From Coprobacter secundus (GTDB lineage: Bacteria > Bacteroidota > Bacteroidia > Bacteroidales > Coprobacteraceae), in assembly GCA_000803105.1 (NCBI GenBank), contig JTDA01000003.1:62001-126000 (forward strand): DNA of 64,000 nt, in the 5' to 3' direction. Numbering within the stretch: the first letter of the stretch is position 1; each line of letters begins with the position of its first letter. Under the pieces are notes generated by a model that ran no database searches, was not told where the DNA came from, and was given only the letters and a program-made list of their open reading frames with translations. Both the position numbers and the translations under genes were made by a program. Positions 1-8,387 of this stretch are shown here, piece after piece.

Positions 1-1981
1 CGGTAACTCCATTGTGAACCTCGACAAACCATTTATTGTAGATAGTATTGTCATGGTTTCCTGCGGCAGATACTGCAGCCGAATAGAAATCCGGATATGT
101 GCAGATAGCTGCTGTAGCCATAAATCCTCCTCCTGAATGTCCGTATATCCCGACTTTTTTACCGTTGATGAATGAATACCTTTGGGCTAATTGTTCTATG
201 GCATATTTGTCGTCGGCTAAGGGATAATCTCGCAAGCGTCCGGAGCTGTATGTATGATATGCTTTTCCTCGCATTGGTGTTCCTCCTCTATGTCCGACGG
301 ATATCACAATGAAACCTAATTGTGCCAGACGGGTATTTCTGTCATGGATAAGGGAAAATTGTGTTGGTACAAATTCAAATTGAGGTCCGGGATATACATA
401 TGAGATAATCGGATAGCATTTGGTCGAATCAAAATCAAAAGGTTTCCACATGACTCCATATAGGTCAGTAACTCCATCGGCAGACTTTACGCTAAAGCGT
501 TCTGGAGCTTTCCATCCTGCTGCATAAACTCTCTTTAAATCTGGTTTGGGAAGTTCCATAATAATTTTTCCATGCTTGTTTCGGACGACAGGACAGGGTG
601 CAAGGTCTACACGTTGGTAATTATCTATGATGTAATTCCCTGATTTAGATACAAAAGAAGAAGCGTGGTGAGCATTTCCAGGTGTTAATAATTCGAGAGA
701 TTCCGGGTGGTCAATATTGACTTTATATAACATGTAATAATACGGGTCTACATTTTTTTCTCTGCCTAAGCCAAAAAAGTAAACGGTTCTTTTCAAAGTG
801 TCAATTTTGTTGATTGGGCCGGCTACCCATGGTCCGGAAGTAATTGCGTGTTTGAAATTTCCTTCTCCATCATATAGGTAGAAATGTCCCCATCCAGTGC
901 GCTCAGATCGAAATAAAATGTCTTTTCCATCATTTAAGAAGGTAACATTTGCCATTTTAAAATCGATATAAGGTTTGTCGATTTCTTGTATTAAAGTTTT
1001 GACCTCTCCTGTTTCTGTATCTCCAACACATATCTCCACAGTATCAAATTTTCGATTGGTACGTTTAAAATAGATACGTTTACCATCCTCTGAAGGGTAT
1101 AATACCTCGACATATTGGTCATGCCATTTTTCGAGTTTTATATGGGTTATTTTGCGGGTTTCTACATCAATTACATCAAGATGTGTATAAAAGCTTTCCG
1201 AATCGCCAGCCATGTCATATTTATAGGTAATTAATTTAGGTCGAGGTCGTTCGAGAGAATTGATAACCCAAAGATCTTTTAGTTCTCGGTTATCGTCTCG
1301 TAAAGCAAATATTTTTTTTGAGTTTTTAAACCATTTGGCGATAGATGTTGTGGGGATTGTGTCATCTTCCATTGGTTCGTAGGCATAAGTAAAATTCTTT
1401 TCTCCATCAAAGGTTAATTGTATTTCTTTCCCATCTCCACCTTTTTCTTTATTTTTTATCATGAAAAGATTATCCCCTTTAGAAAAGACGATATAAGTGC
1501 TGTCTGGGGAAAATTGTTTCCAGCTCTCTATTCCTTTCCAAGGTTTGACAGTATCTATTTTGCTGATTTGTTGAGTTTTTAGATTATAACGATATTTATT
1601 ATTTTCATGCTCGAATGTAAAAGAATCCCCTTTTTTATTGAATTTTATATGAGAAAGATTTAATTTTTTGTCATTAAATATTTCGCGGCTTTCTTCATTG
1701 AGCTGCATGGCTACTTTTTGGGGATCGAAGAGCAGAGATAGTTTTTTCTTTTCTGGGTCCACTAAATAGTATTTTGTCCCTTCATCGGTTGTGAATGAGT
1801 ACCAGAATTTATCTGTATTATTTATAAATGTTGGTAAGCAAGAAAGGGAGTTATCTCCTAAATTCATTGCTCTAAGATTGCTCCATTTGTCAGCTAATTT
1901 AAAGTTGGGTTTTATTTTTTGTGCATAAGTGCCGAAAATGGGAGTCAGACACAAAAGCAGGAATACGAAATATTTTTTCAT
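1..1981 (-). CDS. Dipeptidyl-peptidase IV-like S9 peptidase (partial, C-terminal end beyond window)
   Basis: Secreted serine exopeptidase of the S9 prolyl oligopeptidase/DPP-IV type, expected to cut dipeptides from peptide N termini in the periplasm or at the outer membrane. The frame opens at the ATG whose complement is at 1979-1981 and stays open to base 1, giving about 660 codons. It begins with a signal peptide ending near the sequence FGTYAQ, followed by a beta-propeller-like region and the alpha/beta-hydrolase domain with the nucleophile motif GHSGGG encoded near 125-145. The catalytic Asp and His lie outside the window. It starts 13 bases after the stop of a full-length paralog with the same architecture and near-identical blocks around the active site, so this is a tandem duplication, probably one transcript. 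Family assignment is firm; substrate preference is inferred. Confidence 0.93.
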   Translation of the reverse strand, partial: MKKYFVFLLLCLTPIFGTYAQKIKPNFKLADKWSNLRAMNLGDNSLSCLPTFINNTDKFWYSFTTDEGTKYYLVDPEKKKLSLLFDPQKVAMQLNEESREIFNDKKLNLSHIKFNKKGDSFTFEHENNKYRYNLKTQQISKIDTVKPWKGIESWKQFSPDSTYIVFSKGDNLFMIKNKEKGGDGKEIQLTFDGEKNFTYAYEPMEDDTIPTTSIAKWFKNSKKIFALRDDNRELKDLWVINSLERPRPKLITYKYDMAGDSESFYTHLDVIDVETRKITHIKLEKWHDQYVEVLYPSEDGKRIYFKRTNRKFDTVEICVGDTETGEVKTLIQEIDKPYIDFKMANVTFLNDGKDILFRSERTGWGHFYLYDGEGNFKHAITSGPWVAGPINKIDTLKRTVYFFGLGREKNVDPYYYMLYKVNIDHPESLELLTPGNAHHASSFVSKSGNYIIDNYQRVDLAPCPVVRNKHGKIIMELPKPDLKRVYAAGWKAPERFSVKSADGVTDLYGVMWKPFDFDSTKCYPIISYVYPGPQFEFVPTQFSLIHDRNTRLAQLGFIVISVGHRGGTPMRGKAYHTYSSGRLRDYPLADDKYAIEQLAQRYSFINGKKVGIYGHSGGGFMATAAICTYPDFYSAAVSAAGNHDNTIYNKWFVEVHNGVT

Positions 1982-1994
1982 TGTTGATCAGTTT

Positions 1995-4331
1995 TTATTC
2001 TTTAATACAATCATTTATTTCACCCCAGGAGTCTGAACGGTCGTCATGCAGAAGATATTTAGCAAAATAATTCCACATTTTATGTTCGAAAAATTTTTCA
2101 GAATCTCCGGAGTATCCATGTCCGCTACCAGGCAATACAATTAAGTCAAAATTCTTACCAGCTTTAATCAGTGCGTCAACCATTCGATAAGTATTAGCTG
2201 GATGTACATTATGATCCATGTCTCCAGTTACCAATAAGAGATGTCCTTTGAGATTTTTAGCAATTTCCATATTTGTAGGAATTTTGCATGAGTAAGAATA
2301 ATCTTTATGTTCTACTCCAGTACTATCTTTTACTGTTTTTACCGTTTCTTTTACTCCATGATAGCATTCGGCCCATCCACGGTTATATATATTATTATCA
2401 TGATTTCCAGAACACGAGACCGCAGCTGTATAGAAATCTGGGTATGTACAAATGGCTGCTGCGGCCATAAATCCCCCACCTGAATGTCCGTATATCCCGA
2501 CTTTTTTACCGTTGATAAATGGGTATTTTTGAGCCAGTTGTTCTATTGCTGCTTTATCGTCGGCTAAGGGGTAGTCACGCATGTTTCCATAACCAAAGCG
2601 GTGATATACCTTTCCCCGCATGGGTGAACCTCCTCGATGTCCTACTGTAATAACAATAAATCCTAATTGTGCTATACGGGTACAATAGCTGTTGTCCAGT
2701 ATAAATGCTGTTGGTACAAATTCAAAATAAGGTCCCGGATATACACAAGAAATAATCGGATAGCATTTAGTCGAATCGAAATCGGCGGGTTTCCACATTA
2801 CGCCATAAAGGTCGGTTATACCATCAGCTGCTTTTACCGTAAATCTTTCGGGTTTTCTCCAACCGGCTTCATATACTGGTTTGAGATCAGGCTTAGCCAA
2901 TTCGAGAATAACCTTTCCATTATTATCTTTTAATACTATAGTCGGTTCCTTGTCTACTCTTGAATAAGTATCTATATAATATTTTTTTGATTTTAAAAAT
3001 CGTGCATTATGTTGTCCGTCTTCTGTACTTAATGGTGTTACACCTTCTTTATCTATATTTGCTTTATAAAGCATATAGTAATATGGATTTATCCCTTTTT
3101 CTTTACCATATCCATAGAGGTAAATTGTGCGGGCTAAAGTATCGATTTCGGCTATTTGGCCAGATACCCATTGTCCAGAAGTGATAGTGTTTTTCAAGTT
3201 GCCATCTCCGTCATAATGATAATAATGTCCCCATCCTGTACGTTCGGAACGAAATAGGATATCTTTACCGTCATTCAAAATGGCGACACTACGAGCATGT
3301 GGGTCACGATAAGGCTTATCTTCTTCATGTATAATTTCTTTTACTTTTAGAGTAGATGTATTTACGGAACATATATCAACTTCGTCCCAAGTTCTTTTGG
3401 TTCGTTCAAAAAAGATCTCTCCCTTTTTTGTATCGGCCAAAGGCATAATGTACTGGTCAGGCCATTTTTCTATGTTTACTTTTTCTAGCTTTTTCTTTTC
3501 TATATCTCCAATCCAAAGTTCAAATTGAGTAAGATTTTTTTCACCGGGCATTTCGTACCGGTATGTTTTTAATGTTGGACGTTTGGTCAAGGAGTTTATG
3601 ACCCACATATCTTTTAGCTTTCGTGTGTCTTCTCGTATAATATAGATATGCCTGGAGTCTTTGCACCACCGGGCGTTTGTTGCTACTTCTTTTTCTTTTT
3701 CGTCATTTTCAGAATTACGAGCAAATGAATAGTAGCGTTCTCCGTCAGTTGTCAATTGTATTTCAGTTGTATCTATTCCCATTTTCTTATTTCCTTTGAT
3801 ATAAAGATTATGGTTCTTAGCATACATGATGTATTTTTCGTCTGGGGAGAAATTCATCCAAGAGAAAATGATGTCATCATCTGCCTGTTTTTCTTCTTCT
3901 TCTATAGCTGAAACTTTTTTGGACTTACGGTTGTATTCATATTTTTTTCCTCGTCTTTCGAAAGTAATAGAAGAAAGGTCTTTAGAGAATTTAATATCTG
4001 AGATTTTAAGATCGAATGGGGAGATGACATCTCGAGTGATTAAACTTATACCTTCAGCTATGTCGGCATTGTTAAAAAGTAGACTTTTTTCTCTTTTATC
4101 GGGGTCTACAAAGTAGTATTTAGTACCTTCTGATGTAGTAAAGTCAAACCAAAACCTATCTGAGTCATTGATTGGGTTAGGTGTTATAGTCAGACTCATT
4201 TTACTTAAGGGTTTGCCCAAAGAAAATTGTCTGAATTTTTCAGCAAGTTGGTAATTTGCCTTTTGCTGGGCAGAAGTTATCGCTGATGACGATAAAATTA
4301 TAAGCAGCAATGTCCAGATTTTTAGTTTCAT
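1995..4331 (-). CDS. Dipeptidyl-peptidase IV-like S9 peptidase
   Basis: Complete 778-residue secreted S9 peptidase. Residues 1-21 form a signal peptide ending SAITSA. The N-terminal two thirds look like the DPP-IV beta-propeller and the last 260 residues are the alpha/beta-hydrolase domain. The visible triad is Ser617 in GHSGGG, Asp706 in TGDMDHNVH (aligning with the DPP-IV HGTADDNVH motif) and His738 in GSGHGY. The length is normal for the family. The gene lies downstream of a SusC/SusD/DUF4843/PKD-like operon on the same strand, separated by 89 bases that contain a hairpin, and is followed after 13 bases by its paralog. The context suggests degradation of peptides imported or captured by the Sus-like system. 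Peptidase identity is seen in the sequence; the role in that locus is inferred. Confidence 0.95.
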   Translation of the reverse strand: MKLKIWTLLLIILSSSAITSAQQKANYQLAEKFRQFSLGKPLSKMSLTITPNPINDSDRFWFDFTTSEGTKYYFVDPDKREKSLLFNNADIAEGISLITRDVISPFDLKISDIKFSKDLSSITFERRGKKYEYNRKSKKVSAIEEEEKQADDDIIFSWMNFSPDEKYIMYAKNHNLYIKGNKKMGIDTTEIQLTTDGERYYSFARNSENDEKEKEVATNARWCKDSRHIYIIREDTRKLKDMWVINSLTKRPTLKTYRYEMPGEKNLTQFELWIGDIEKKKLEKVNIEKWPDQYIMPLADTKKGEIFFERTKRTWDEVDICSVNTSTLKVKEIIHEEDKPYRDPHARSVAILNDGKDILFRSERTGWGHYYHYDGDGNLKNTITSGQWVSGQIAEIDTLARTIYLYGYGKEKGINPYYYMLYKANIDKEGVTPLSTEDGQHNARFLKSKKYYIDTYSRVDKEPTIVLKDNNGKVILELAKPDLKPVYEAGWRKPERFTVKAADGITDLYGVMWKPADFDSTKCYPIISCVYPGPYFEFVPTAFILDNSYCTRIAQLGFIVITVGHRGGSPMRGKVYHRFGYGNMRDYPLADDKAAIEQLAQKYPFINGKKVGIYGHSGGGFMAAAAICTYPDFYTAAVSCSGNHDNNIYNRGWAECYHGVKETVKTVKDSTGVEHKDYSYSCKIPTNMEIAKNLKGHLLLVTGDMDHNVHPANTYRMVDALIKAGKNFDLIVLPGSGHGYSGDSEKFFEHKMWNYFAKYLLHDDRSDSWGEINDCIKE

Positions 4332-4362
4332 AGTTAAGTTTTGTGTGTTGTTGTCAAATGAT

Positions 4363-4400
4363 AATTACATCGGGTATGATTAATTATACCCGATGTAATT
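4363..4400 (-). terminator. Inverted repeat after the PKD-like gene
   Basis: Perfect 15-base arms (AATTACATCGGGTAT and its complement) with an 8-base loop, lying 20 bases after the stop of the PKD-like gene and 31 bases before the start of the S9 peptidase. On the minus strand no long T run follows, so it may be a leaky terminator or an mRNA-processing or stabilising hairpin that separates expression of the uptake genes from that of the peptidases. Confidence 0.55.
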
Positions 4401-4420
4401 GATTGGAATTATTAACAGGT

Positions 4421-6106
4421 TTAGTTTATATTATAAGAGATTGTATTTGAAAGTGTTCCAAATTTGTATACTACGTCGATTATTTTTCCAAAATTACTGT
4501 CTACAGTATTTTCATTCGGATACAACTGTTTCAAGGTTGCAATTCCGGTTGGGACTTTATTCTTGTCTTTCTCTTCGATAACTTCGTAAATATAGAACTC
4601 TCCAGTAGTCAATCCTATACCTATATGTCCGTTATACTCAGGTTTAGAACCACTATAAGGATATTTAGCGATATCTTTATATGAGATAGAAGCTATTTCG
4701 GAAGGGAAGTCCTTTAATTTCAGTCCAGTACCATTACTTCCAGCCTCAAAGGGGCAATACCATAATTGGTTACCATTTGCAATCATCATAAATTTTTTAT
4801 GAGGGAAAGCCACAGCATCTTTGTAATTCGTGAACATTGAGGAAGAAACTACCTTCATATTATCTGCCTTGATATTTATTTTTTCATTACCATAAGCGAG
4901 TTCCAAGGTAAAATCCCTAAACCAGTATTGTCCCCCTTTTTCTAAAATAGCTACCCAATTACAAGGCTTAGATTCCCCGATAACATGCGGAAATATATTT
5001 ATGATATTGTAAGAAATATTCTTAAATTGCGGATTACTGGCGTCTGTTTCCGTTATCGGAACTTGATTCCCATTTTGTCGATTAGAACTCATATTCATTG
5101 TTGGATCATAAGGTTCGGAGGTACTATTGGCCTGACCATCATCTACAATACCTACTAACGAATTGTCATCTTTGGTCAAGGCCAAGAAATATTTAGCTTT
5201 TGAAGTGGCTTTGTTTGTTGCATATATTTCTTTGAATAATTGCCCTCCAAAGAGAGGATCACTCATATATTTTCCTGCATGGAAATCATTAATGGCGGCT
5301 TTTGTATTGAAATATAAGCGACCTTCTTTATCTCGAATGCATTTGGATGTATAAGTCATTACGGCATTTTCAGGTTCACAATTTGCCGGCATTCCGTCCA
5401 TGAATTCTTCTTCTGTATATATTTCTCTTGTAAATGAGTTTCCGTTTAGTTCTACCCATTTGTTTTTTTGCATTACAATGACTTCATCATTCAATACAAC
5501 GCTGTTTCCAAAATTATAATAGTCTACGTAATTAAAATTTTCCAATAATTTTTGAGGGCCACTACCCAATCCTGGCACAAAATCATGGTCTTCTCCCACA
5601 TAGTAGATAGAGTCATTACCATTTTCGTTAGTTGCTATTTTCATTTTTACGAATGAAAGTTGAGAACTACCATCGGCACCTTCTGATAAAATCATCCATC
5701 CTTTAGCGTATGCTGATTGTACATTGATTCTGGTATTTGCCGAAAACTTAACTCCAGTTTTGTTATCGACAATAGTAAAAGTTACTTCATAAATTCCGAT
5801 GACATCCGATGAGAAACGATAAGTTGGGGTAGTAACATCTGTTTTGATTCCATTAATGTACCATTCGTAACTGACATCAGGATTTATACTGTCAATAGTG
5901 AATGTAAATGTTGGAGCCAGAAGGAGCTCTTCTCCCTGAAATGGAGAGTATTCACTGTCAAAATTCTGAATGGTTTCACCGTTTTCATCTTCTTTTAAAT
6001 CATTGATTTCTATATAATTGAAGTCGTTATCGTCTAAACAACTTGTTATAGTCCCGGCTGTTATAACCAGAACAATCCATAATATTATCTTTTTCATATC
6101 TTTCAT
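4421..6106 (-). CDS. PKD-like family lipoprotein of a SusC/SusD locus
   Basis: 561-residue predicted lipoprotein. The signal peptide ends in a lipobox with Cys23 (TSC), so the protein should be anchored in the outer or inner membrane. After an acidic linker comes a PKD/Ig-like segment (about residues 45-130, with WYINGIKTDV and EVTFTIVDNKTG) and then a long domain with repeated beta-strand-like segments. This resembles the Bacteroidetes PKD-like family that is coded next to SusC, SusD and DUF4843 genes. It starts 3 bases after the DUF4843 gene ends, so the two are very likely co-transcribed. A second ATG three codons in is an alternative start. Its molecular role is unknown; a surface-exposed substrate-binding accessory is the likely guess. 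Confidence 0.75.
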   Translation of the reverse strand: MKDMKKIILWIVLVITAGTITSCLDDNDFNYIEINDLKEDENGETIQNFDSEYSPFQGEELLLAPTFTFTIDSINPDVSYEWYINGIKTDVTTPTYRFSSDVIGIYEVTFTIVDNKTGVKFSANTRINVQSAYAKGWMILSEGADGSSQLSFVKMKIATNENGNDSIYYVGEDHDFVPGLGSGPQKLLENFNYVDYYNFGNSVVLNDEVIVMQKNKWVELNGNSFTREIYTEEEFMDGMPANCEPENAVMTYTSKCIRDKEGRLYFNTKAAINDFHAGKYMSDPLFGGQLFKEIYATNKATSKAKYFLALTKDDNSLVGIVDDGQANSTSEPYDPTMNMSSNRQNGNQVPITETDASNPQFKNISYNIINIFPHVIGESKPCNWVAILEKGGQYWFRDFTLELAYGNEKINIKADNMKVVSSSMFTNYKDAVAFPHKKFMMIANGNQLWYCPFEAGSNGTGLKLKDFPSEIASISYKDIAKYPYSGSKPEYNGHIGIGLTTGEFYIYEVIEEKDKNKVPTGIATLKQLYPNENTVDSNFGKIIDVVYKFGTLSNTISYNIN

Positions 6107-6109
6107 ATT

Positions 6110-6874
6110 TTATCCGGCTACAGGAACTTGCATTGCTTCATTGTTTTCTTCATCCCATAGGGGAACGAGTCCATTTTTTATATTTTCAGGATCTTCATTA
6201 AATTCTTTAATTGTATTCTTTAATCTTAGAGAATATTTACGAAGGATATAGGTATCTTTTCCATCGAATTCTACACCGTCTTTTTGTAATTCTTCTAAGA
6301 ACATCAGATATTTTTTATCAGAATAGGAACCCAGATAAAATGCTTCAGCTATATTTTCTCTGTCTCTAAAGTTGAGAACAGTCCACCACTCAGGTTTGAA
6401 AATGCGGTCGGTTACGGAAATAACGGCAATTGAGTTTTCTCGATTGCCTCTTTTTATCGTTTCTGTTTCATTTACTCGTAATCCTAAAAACATATTTTTT
6501 GTTTTCAACTCATCAAAATTGATAAAGTGTACCGTTATGGTATCGGTAAATTGCCCGGCTTTGATAATGCATTTTTCTGGCAAAATATATTTGTCAGAAG
6601 GTAATGTTGTCACCGTAGGGTCTGCGCTTACATTGAATACCAAATCTTCATGGTTGACCTTCCCGTTTACCGTAACTCCTATTTTTATATCAATTTCTTT
6701 GGCACCGCCATCTTCCGGTTCTTTAAACAAAACGAATGATGTGACTGTGGTGTCTTTGGTAGCATCCAAAGCAAAAGACACGTAAGAGATTTGGTTATCG
6801 TTAGTTAATAAGCCTTTCTCTTCACAAGAATAAAGAGAAGCTACTAATCCTAATATGAATATTATTTTTTTCAT
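6110..6874 (-). CDS. DUF4843 family lipoprotein
   Basis: 254-residue lipoprotein with a short signal peptide and lipobox Cys17 (YSC). The body has several beta-strand-like segments ending with a motif typical of DUF4843 (FKPEWWTVL near residue 165). Such proteins are found in Bacteroidetes directly downstream of SusC/SusD pairs and before PKD-like lipoproteins, exactly the order here. The gene begins 19 bases after the susD-like stop. The function is not established; it is probably a surface lipoprotein helping substrate capture. Family assignment rests on gene order plus general sequence resemblance. Confidence 0.7.
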   Translation of the reverse strand: MKKIIFILGLVASLYSCEEKGLLTNDNQISYVSFALDATKDTTVTSFVLFKEPEDGGAKEIDIKIGVTVNGKVNHEDLVFNVSADPTVTTLPSDKYILPEKCIIKAGQFTDTITVHFINFDELKTKNMFLGLRVNETETIKRGNRENSIAVISVTDRIFKPEWWTVLNFRDRENIAEAFYLGSYSDKKYLMFLEELQKDGVEFDGKDTYILRKYSLRLKNTIKEFNEDPENIKNGLVPLWDEENNEAMQVPVAG

Positions 6875-6893
6875 TATTTCTATGGTTTATTCT

Positions 6894-8372
6894 TTAATTA
6901 AGATTTGTTTCCGAATCAGGCAAAGGCATTACATAATTCTCATTAGTAGGAGATACATTGGTAGTCGATGTTTTAGGTATAGGCTGATTTAGACGTTTGT
7001 ACATAAAGAATATTTGTCCTTCGCCTATAAATTCTCGTCGGGCATCATTTACTATCAGTTTTATGAAATCGTCTTTGCTATTGACTGTTGAGTAATCTAA
7101 AGCTTCCAGCCCACGAGCCTCTTTTACAATGTCGAGATATGATTGGGCTTCATCCGGATTTTTATCATAAATAGATTCTGCTGCGATATAATACATTTCA
7201 GATAGGCGTAGTGCCGGGATGAGATTATTGTTTGTTCTGGAAACTATGGAACTAAGCCCTTGCTTATAGTATTTCAATGTTCGGTAACTATAATATACTT
7301 CTTCCATTTGATATTTAGAACGATAATCATCTTCTAAATCTTCTCCGAAAATAGATTCTACATTATTGATTGCAATAAATGTTTTCTCATAATCCTCTTT
7401 TGAGTCGTTTATGTGATTGGCCTCTTGGTCCCAATCTGTTAAATCCGTATTATAAAAAGCCAGGATTACATCTCCATATAATTTCATATTACCGTCATAT
7501 TCGATATCATAATAATCTGAAAAAGCGAAGTTGCTTTTTTTCTTGATGACTTTCATTGCTTCGGTATATGCTTCATCATATTTTTGGGCATATAGATATG
7601 CACGAGCCAAGATTCCTGTGATGGCATAATAATTCATACGATATCCCCGGCTGTTGAGGAATCGTTCTTCTCCTGAAGCTATGTTTTCAAATCTGCTGGA
7701 AGTACTGAATCCTGAGTTTTTATCTACTATTTGCATAATGGATTGAGCTTCTTTCAGGTCCCTAATAATCAGACTTAGGCATTCTTCGACTGTCTTACGA
7801 TTGCTTATATATGATGGGTATATATCAACATAAGGAATATATACATTTGTAGGATGTGTCGAAGGTGCTGGAGCATATAGTCGTAGTAGGTCGAGATGGA
7901 TATATGCCCGAAGGGCTATTGCTTCTCCGAGAATCATATTTTTTTCTCGATTTCTTCCGTAGAACAGTGTACTGTCTTTGGTTTGAACATTTTGAATGAT
8001 GTTGTTGCAATTGGCTATGGAATTCCATGCTTTTTCCCACATGGCATCTGTGACAGAGACAACGTCGTTATCTTTGTATTTGTAGTCTAATAGCCGTTTC
8101 ATATCCTTAGTTGAAGCATCTGAGGCAACAGTCAAGTCGTATACTTGGCCTAAGGATTCGATGATACCCCAAGAGAGATTGCGTCCATATAATTCTCTCA
8201 TCGATAATTGCCGGTATACACCGTTAAGAGCATTGCGAAAACCGTTACCAGTTTTGAAAAGTTCTTCTTCTTTGATTTGGTCAGAAGGAATTACATTGAG
8301 CCAGTCGTCACAGGAGCTTAACAGAGAGCTTCCTAATAAACCGGCAATAATAAAGATTTTATTTATTTTCAT
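6894..8372 (-). CDS. RagB/SusD family nutrient-binding outer-membrane lipoprotein
   Basis: 492-residue SusD homolog. The signal peptide ends at lipobox Cys21 (LSSC), followed by the characteristic DDWLNVIPSDQ start of SusD proteins. The body is rich in helical TPR-like segments (LRAYIHLDLLRLYAP, ILARAYLYAQ, RLSEMYYIAAE), and the C terminus has the usual ARREFIGEGQIFFMYKR block. SusD proteins cap the SusC transporter and bind the substrate at the cell surface. It begins 15 bases after the susC-like gene and is in the same operon. The substrate cannot be read from the sequence; the neighbouring peptidases suggest peptides, as for RagA/RagB of Porphyromonas. Confidence 0.96.
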   Translation of the reverse strand: MKINKIFIIAGLLGSSLLSSCDDWLNVIPSDQIKEEELFKTGNGFRNALNGVYRQLSMRELYGRNLSWGIIESLGQVYDLTVASDASTKDMKRLLDYKYKDNDVVSVTDAMWEKAWNSIANCNNIIQNVQTKDSTLFYGRNREKNMILGEAIALRAYIHLDLLRLYAPAPSTHPTNVYIPYVDIYPSYISNRKTVEECLSLIIRDLKEAQSIMQIVDKNSGFSTSSRFENIASGEERFLNSRGYRMNYYAITGILARAYLYAQKYDEAYTEAMKVIKKKSNFAFSDYYDIEYDGNMKLYGDVILAFYNTDLTDWDQEANHINDSKEDYEKTFIAINNVESIFGEDLEDDYRSKYQMEEVYYSYRTLKYYKQGLSSIVSRTNNNLIPALRLSEMYYIAAESIYDKNPDEAQSYLDIVKEARGLEALDYSTVNSKDDFIKLIVNDARREFIGEGQIFFMYKRLNQPIPKTSTTNVSPTNENYVMPLPDSETNLN

Positions 8373-8387
8373 CTTGTTTCCTTAATT

